From Davidsoniella eucalypti (taxonomy: Eukaryota > Ascomycota > Sordariomycetes > Microascales > Ceratocystidaceae), in the NCBI GenBank assembly GCA_004009845.1, contig RMBW01000232.1, positions 1 to 23,019 of the forward strand: a DNA stretch of 23,019 nt. The letters are read 5' to 3'. Every line of letters begins with the position of its first letter. Position 1 is the first letter of the stretch. Both the position numbers and the translations under genes were made by a program. Of the stretch, positions 18,346-23,019 are shown one piece after another. The notes under the pieces were generated by a model that did no database searches, had not been told where the DNA came from, and was given only the letters and a program-made list of their open reading frames with translations.

Positions 18346-18513
18346 AGGCTTGCAGAAGTAGAAGAGATATAGTATTTGACGAGGTTAAAGAAGATAGAGA
18401 GGGAAGAGAAGAACTAGACAAGAATAAGGAGGGGAGACGGCCTCCTTATATAGACAAAAGTAACGGCTGTGGTATCTACCACAGCCAACAAGATTGGGTC
18501 CTAGATCCTTTCA
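18346..18513 (-). repeat. 5' LTR of the chromovirus
   Basis: 168 bp, matching 12540-12707 at all but two adjacent bases. The palindrome is GGCTGTGGTA-TC-TACCACAGCC at 18465-18486, the reverse complement of the version in the 3' LTR. TATATAAGG at 18452-18444 on the coding strand is the likely promoter for the genomic RNA. Confidence 0.95.
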
Positions 18514-18916
18514 TTGCCAACTTCAAGTCTATCTTCCCTGGTCACTACACTTCTCGTGCCACCCACATTCACATTATGCTCACCCCAATGTCATTCTTCT
18601 AGCTAACTCAACTCTTGGCTCTGAGAACTATGCCAGCCATGTTGGCCAGACCTTCTATAACCAGGACCTGGTCTTTGCTGTCGAGGTCTACGAGCCCTAT
18701 GCTACAATACCTAGACTCTGGCTACCAACGCCAAGGACTCTACTCTGGTAAGCGAGACTGCTACTTATGAGGTCGGCCCTTTTGGAGTACACCCTACTTG
18801 GCAGTGACGTCTCTGACGGTATTTTCCCACAGTTGGCCTTCAGCATTAGCTCCACTTCTTCTTCTACCATTACTCTCACTGCTTATTACTACGAGTCTGG
18901 TGGTGTTTCTAACTAA
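18514..18916 (+). pseudogene. Intradiol-dioxygenase-like gene, 5'-truncated and frameshifted
   Basis: Starting at the first base after the LTR, the plus strand encodes NFKSIFPGHYTSRATHIH, a close match to the iron-site region of secreted fungal intradiol ring-cleavage dioxygenases (typical pattern TIFPGHYTGRxxHIH, with Tyr and His ligands). It continues in other frames with LLANSTLGSENYASHVGQ, QDLVFAVEVYEPY, GPFGVHPTW and SDGIFPQLAFSISS, ending at TAA 18914-18916. Shifts occur near 18575-18585, near 18700-18710 and near 18795, and there is an in-frame TAG near 18712. The N-terminal half is absent, cut at the LTR border, and is not present left of the retrotransposon. It is a dead remnant. The family call is good, but the exact substrate is unknown. 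Confidence 0.75.
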
Positions 18917-20373
18917 AGAGGATACCCATCCTGGCTCTTTCCCCATGACGTTATAATACTCTCTGTTTTGTCAACTTAGGATATCTCTAGAGTGACAAGA
19001 CAGTGCGTCGATGATTTGCTGATCATCTGCTTAGCCATGTCTACTTTTGGTTTCTTTTGCTACGATTACTCTTAGATTTTCTGGCTCCTACCTTGATTTA
19101 TCTATGGCGATCCAATAATATTTTAGGGTATGAAGACACAAGTCAATATCAGAAGTGACAAAACCAAATTGTAGCCTATCTATAGTTGCCTCTTCCCCCC
19201 TCTTTATAATCATGCCCTTCCATCAAATTGCAACTCTTCTTAATAGGATGGTGTTAAGACTGAAAAGAAACATGAATTGATTGTGTTTTCACCTTGAAAC
19301 TAACTATATTAGCCAGTACTAGTTATGGCTATGCCACCACAGAACGGTTCAAAAGTGTCTTGTTTTTCAACATTTGAGGCAATTTAACTATATTTGTCCA
19401 TTATGGCAAAATATCGAGGTACGATTTAAGACTTAGGTGAGTTTCTGACTTTTAGTTACAATTAAATATGGCTCGACTCTTGACCCCCAATTTCACATAT
19501 TTTATAGCATTGTAGAACTCTCTGTTTGTATGGTTTTGCTCTCTGTTGATCATGTAAATGAATGCTATCTTTAAAACCGTAAAAGATATGATGGCCATAT
19601 TTATGTCTAACAAGGCCAACAATCCTCTTTTAGACTATCATTTTCATCACTTAGCGACTTCCAGATTGAGACATACACTTTTGACATAGATACAGATTAG
19701 AAATGGTTGTTCAAGAAGGAGACAAACAGTCCGAAAAATGTATAAAAACCCAGAGAGATTGAGGCGTTCGGAAAAGGCAAGTAGTGTTTTGCATTGGTAT
19801 CTTTTTGGGTTTTTTGGCTCTTAATTTCACGATGAAAGGTACCTAGCCCAGAGACAAATTAAACTTTATAGATTAAAGCCAAATCATATATCGAGAAGAA
19901 GATGAAGATTTTACATACAACTAGTTTAGAGATTATTCAAGAGCTGGGTCATAATAAAATGGGAGGAAAGACACAGGGTTGTTAGTCAAACCCTAACATC
20001 GCCACTTTGTTTAAGTCATGTTATGGGATTTGTAGAAAGAGTGACACATAGCACTTCACAATGTCCGAATGCCTAATTATACATATGATTAACTATTTCT
20101 GTCAATAACTAGTATTTCCCGTTTCCATTTTTCAAAACCTGCCATGATTGCCAGTCTCCTGGAGGCTCACTGAATAGTAGCTCCAGGGAGTTCTTTTTGT
20201 GGATTTTTTGTATCTGTTTTGTATCTGTTTTGTATTTATTTTTTTTGCTTTAATTTTTTTGTTTTAATTATTTTGCTCTAATTTATTTATTTATAATTTT
20301 ACGTCTTTATGTGGATCTGACCTTAGTGGATCGTTAGACATCGAGAGACCCTAATGGCCCTTGGAGAACCAGG
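18917..20373. other. Gene-free AT-rich stretch
   Basis: No frame of convincing length or composition. Stops are dense in all frames. I noticed an imperfect inverted repeat and a short tandem repeat at 20158-20237, listed separately, but no RNA gene, LTR or protein remnant that I can name. Confidence 0.6.
20158..20237 (+). repeat. Hairpin followed by T-rich 11-bp tandem repeat
   Basis: CCTGGAGGCT (20158-20167) and AGCTCCAGG (20179-20187) can pair with one bulge around an 11-nt loop. About 20 bp later TTTTGTATCTG is repeated twice and then partially (20206-20237), followed by more T-rich DNA. It could be the 3' end of a small retroelement or a transcript end. There is no further support. Confidence 0.45.
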
Positions 20374-20425
20374 TGGTATTATTCGGTGGCAGTTGATAGC
20401 TAATAAGAGGGCGGAGGCCCTTGTC
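20374..20425 (-). repeat. Copy 2 of a ~70-bp dispersed repeat (LTR-like)
   Basis: Read on the minus strand, this carries GCCCTCTT, TAGCTATCAACTGCCACC and GAATAATACC, matching 12472-12538 with a ~12-bp deletion and a few substitutions. A TATAAAGG motif lies just upstream in this direction and the match ends near ATACCA, so an LTR 3' end is a reasonable guess. Confidence 0.5.
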
Positions 20426-21063
20426 CTTTATATTCAACTCAATTTAAGCTTATCTAAATGCGTCATTGGCTAAAGTTGATGTAGAAATGGTAACTTTTCT
20501 ATGATTTCGCTTACTAAGAATGTGGTTGTGATACTTATATTTGTATATAATTGCAAATTTAAAGTTTTAGATGGAAAAAAAACAATACTAACAGTAAGTA
20601 TTTAATACTTTTATTCCTATAAAGTGGTAATTTTTACTCGGAATTGGTTACAAATTTGAAGTGTTGCTCGAATACACTATCCGATGTCTCACATAAGCTT
20701 GAGGTAGGCTGAGAGAATGCAATAGTTGCTGATATAGCCCAAGATTCTGTAGGTTGCAGACAAATAAGGCAATAGTTTTCCTGTTGGTAACATGTCGACA
20801 AACCGTCCATGGCCCAGACGTACCTGTTACTGCTAAAATACCGTGTAGATAGCATTATTATACAGTTACTCAATAATGGTTTAAGTAATAAATGAGGTTG
20901 CATTGTTCTTGATACCAAGTTTACCTCAATTTCCATATAGAATTATTAGGATAGTGATAAGACCGAAGGGGTGATAATTTGGTGATGAGGAATTATTGTT
21001 TCAACTTTGATAAATACACACGACCGTAGCGGTGAGCAAGCTCGGTGTGAAGACCCAACCCTG
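20426..21063. other. Gene-free AT-rich stretch
   Basis: No credible coding region. A 100-codon minus-strand frame (20936-20634) has no recognisable motif and I treat it as chance. No repeats shared with the rest of the window were spotted. Confidence 0.5.
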
Positions 21064-21068
21064 ATGAA

Positions 21069-21246
21069 TGTCACGGGCTAAGGCCCAGTTGGTATTTGTC
21101 TAGGTATTTACCTAGTCAGATAAACGGCTATAAATAGGGACCTATTCCCGCCGTATTCCAACAGATATTAGCCCTTCTCCTTCATCGGTATCAATCAAAG
21201 TCTTTTCTACTAGATTGCTTTCCACTGCCTCATCTAGTTCGTGTCA
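21069..21246 (+). mobile_element. Solo LTR (178 bp) with 5-bp target-site duplication
   Basis: The segment starts TGTCACGGGC and ends TTCGTGTCA, so it has TG...CA termini. ATGAA precedes it (21064-21068) and follows it (21247-21251) as a direct repeat. TATAAATA at 21129-21136 is well placed as an LTR promoter in plus orientation. It is not similar to the chromovirus LTR here, so it represents a second LTR family whose internal part was lost by LTR-LTR recombination. Confidence 0.8.
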
Positions 21247-21251
21247 ATGAA

Positions 21252-22339
21252 CGGCATAACCATGATGACAATATAGAAAATTCCAGAGACATTTATACTA
21301 ATTAGTACTCAGATTATAGAAAACTTATGATCTATTTGAATCCCGCTTGTAGAATATACTTGTTCTATCTAGTCAATTGCGGTACTTGAATATATTGATC
21401 TTTTTAGAAATCCCCAAGTAGACTTAAACTCTTTTTTTAACATGAAAAAGAGAAAGGATCCAAAGCTCTTAGCTAAAACAAGCTGAACTGTTATTACCGA
21501 TATCAAGAGATCTTTTGGTTAGCTGTGACAAGATGGCCCTTTCTCATTTTATTACCAATACGTAATGATTCTGTACTTTGTTCATTTGTTCTGTGGCAGG
21601 AGTGTCTGTTTAGTTTGCCCCGGTTTATAAATCATCATGATCAAATGACCTAAGAAACATTTTCGCAAGCCGTGGGTTGTTTATGATTGAAATTGAAGGA
21701 TGAGGGATTGAGAGAAGTCAACCTAGCTTTGAGTTTAGAGATGGCTTAATCAAATAGAAGTTGATTTAGGAACATCAAGTGTATCAAGTATTTTGATATT
21801 ATCATTGCAGAGTTTGGCAAGGACTCAAGTGATGGAAATATTTGTCACATACTCACTGTCTGGTGTCAAAATTGTGCCGATAACAAAAGTTGGGACTTCT
21901 GATATCACCAAGTAAAACGTAGTTACTAAAAACCTAGCCATATACATTATTTTATAGTAGGGTATGTAGCTAGCTATGACTACTGGCATAGTGAATACAA
22001 GTCGTATTACTCTATAGTGTCTCTTAATGTTCAAGGCAACATTATTGCAATTGGTATAGCCTGAAAGGTTCTGATACATAATGATACTAATATTGTTGGT
22101 ATACATTACAGCATCAATATTGTATCAAATGCAAAACGAAACTTTCGAACTTCTATGATTCAAGCCACACTGTTATATACCTTTGCAAATTCATCAATAC
22201 AAGGTAGCATAGTATTCTATATAAAGGTGGCCATATTATTGTTTTTAACTGAGGAGTCAAGAGAAGAGGATTGTATATACAACTACAGTGATATGTTAAT
22301 TCCAAGATCAACTCAATTCCTAATCACTCTATCTATCAT
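21252..22339. other. Gene-free AT-rich stretch
   Basis: Only short frames are present, including a 93-codon minus-strand one (22106-21825) with no motif and AT-driven composition. I see no genes, RNAs or repeats. It may be further decayed helicase-associated DNA, but I could not align it. Confidence 0.5.
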
Positions 22340-22512
22340 TATATATGTGCTCTGATGTTCTCCAGTATTGTCTTTCAATAATGTGTGATACCGGCATATA
22401 GAGCAGCTATATACAAGCGAAATAAACAATATTTATAGAGCTCTAAGGTGAACTACAGCCACACAACAACAACTGATGAACATACGTGTTAAGCTCAACA
22501 AATGTCTATATA
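22340..22512 (-). pseudogene. Decayed relic of the telomere-linked helicase N-terminal coding region
   Basis: Bases 22371-22416 align with 4287-4333 of the helicase gene at roughly 36 of 46 positions, differences being mostly transitions, across the second zinc-finger motif. Upstream TGTTCTCCAGT matches 4268-4278 closely. Bases 22474-22507 (GTTAAGCTC, ACAAATGTCT) match the codons just after the helicase start (4550-4570). About 145 bp of the intervening sequence is missing. Orientation is the same as the intact gene. No reading frame survives. Confidence 0.7.
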
Positions 22513-23019
22513 GTCTCTAGACACTTGCAATGAAACGTAAGTCGTCAATTATCACTGAAACAAAATACTTAACGTTACTAAAAACATACGAGAAGGACTA
22601 ACTGTAATGGACGGGCAGGCAGGAGTTCAAAGGGGAACAAGTGATCACTAGGCGAGTAGTCACGCGATGATGATTTTGGTGTTTTCAGGATATCAGAAAT
22701 AAACAGAATAATAAATTAAGTAAAGTGGAACTAGATCAGGACAGGAGCAGGAGCAAAGATAAGAACAAGAACAGGAACAAGAAGAGGAGGTTGCACTAGG
22801 AGGTCAGGTAACACAGAGAGTTGTAAGCTTGGAGGGGAAAGGAAAGAAGAGAACAGGAAAGGAAGAAACAAGCAAGATATTTATGTTAAACCGAGAGAGG
22901 AAGAAAACAGAAGGATCTGGTCTACGGACAGAAGTTCGAGGCAATGCTGTGTTGGCTGTGTATCAAGTCTAGCCTCAATGCAGGAATTGTTGCCACCGGA
23001 GTCGAAAGGTGAGGCTGTT
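22513..23019. other. Less AT-rich, purine-rich stretch at window end
   Basis: Composition changes near 22610. Bases 22737-22880 are strongly purine-biased on the plus strand with imperfect ACAGGA/ACAAGA hexamers. The bias resembles that of the chromovirus LTR and leader read on the same strand, but there is no sequence match to them. It may be part of another element that continues beyond the window. No coding region is supported. Confidence 0.35.

Larger units (their letters stand above)
12540..18513 (-). mobile_element. Ty3/gypsy chromovirus LTR retrotransposon, complete (6.0 kb)
   Basis: Two 168-bp direct repeats bound an internal region with gag and pol on the minus strand. Pol order is protease, reverse transcriptase, RNase H, integrase, chromodomain, which defines a chromovirus of the Ty3/gypsy group. 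A polypurine tract adjoins the 3' LTR. The LTRs begin with TG on the coding strand, and their shared sequence ends ...TGCAAGCCT instead of in a plain CA. The primer-binding site after the 5' LTR is not recognisable as a tRNA 3'-end complement. LTRs differ at only two adjacent bases and both large frames are open, so the insertion is young and may be active. No target-site duplication is seen: the left flank ends ...AATAATACCT and the right flank starts TTGCCAACT. Confidence 0.93.

Noticed and set aside
20634..22355. Short frames of 66-100 codons as possible genes
   Set aside because: AT-driven composition, no motifs and no neighbouring gene context; one overlaps the helicase relic.
1..23019. 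CRISPR arrays, tRNA or rRNA genes
   Set aside because: No regularly spaced repeats and no tRNA or rRNA sequence hallmarks seen on either strand.

Overview
This window is a chromosome end from a fungus, most likely a filamentous ascomycete (Pezizomycotina). It opens with an uninterrupted (CCCTAA)n telomere tract, which is abutted directly by a telomere-linked RecQ-type helicase gene. The rest is subtelomere: AT-rich, gene-poor DNA holding a Tad-like non-LTR retrotransposon, a chromodomain-bearing Ty3/gypsy retrotransposon, a solo LTR and broken gene pieces. I do not assign a genus.

Layout. Bases 1-127 are telomere. Bases 2-4573 (minus strand) are one uninterrupted reading frame of 1,524 codons that runs toward the chromosome end. 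It has paired N-terminal zinc-finger-like motifs of the OrsD/DUF3505 type, a central region that I read as tyrosine-recombinase-like, a RecQ-type helicase core and a Cys-rich tail. It then enters the telomere repeats in the frame that reads Leu-Gly and reaches the window edge with no stop codon. Bases 4574-5995 are AT-rich non-coding DNA. Bases 5996-10599 are a full-length LINE on the minus strand, bounded by a 12-bp target-site duplication; its ORF1 is intact and its ORF2 is broken at A-homopolymer runs. Bases 10612-12471 are AT-rich DNA peppered with 40-60 bp stubs of the same LINE's 3' end, two of them with 10-bp target-site duplications. This part also shares a diverged duplicated segment with the DNA upstream of the helicase.

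Bases 12540-18513 are a structurally complete chromovirus on the minus strand: 168-bp LTRs, gag, pol with protease, reverse transcriptase, RNase H, integrase and chromodomain, and a polypurine tract. Its LTRs differ only at the two centre bases of a 22-bp palindrome, which are reverse-complemented between the copies. Its outer flanks do not show a target-site duplication. Immediately right of it lies a decayed fragment of an intradiol-dioxygenase-like gene (18514-18916). The remainder (18917-23019) is AT-rich and mostly non-coding. It contains a 178-bp solo LTR with a 5-bp duplication (21069-21246) and a badly decayed relic of the helicase gene's N-terminal coding region (about 22340-22512), which suggests that this inner DNA was once closer to a telomere.

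Functionally there is no metabolic pathway here. The helicase and retroelements form a typical telomere-proximal selfish or structural compartment. The most notable points are the helicase frame fused to telomere DNA, which would yield a poly(Leu-Gly) tail and a TERRA-like transcript, and the recombinase-like middle domain of that protein.
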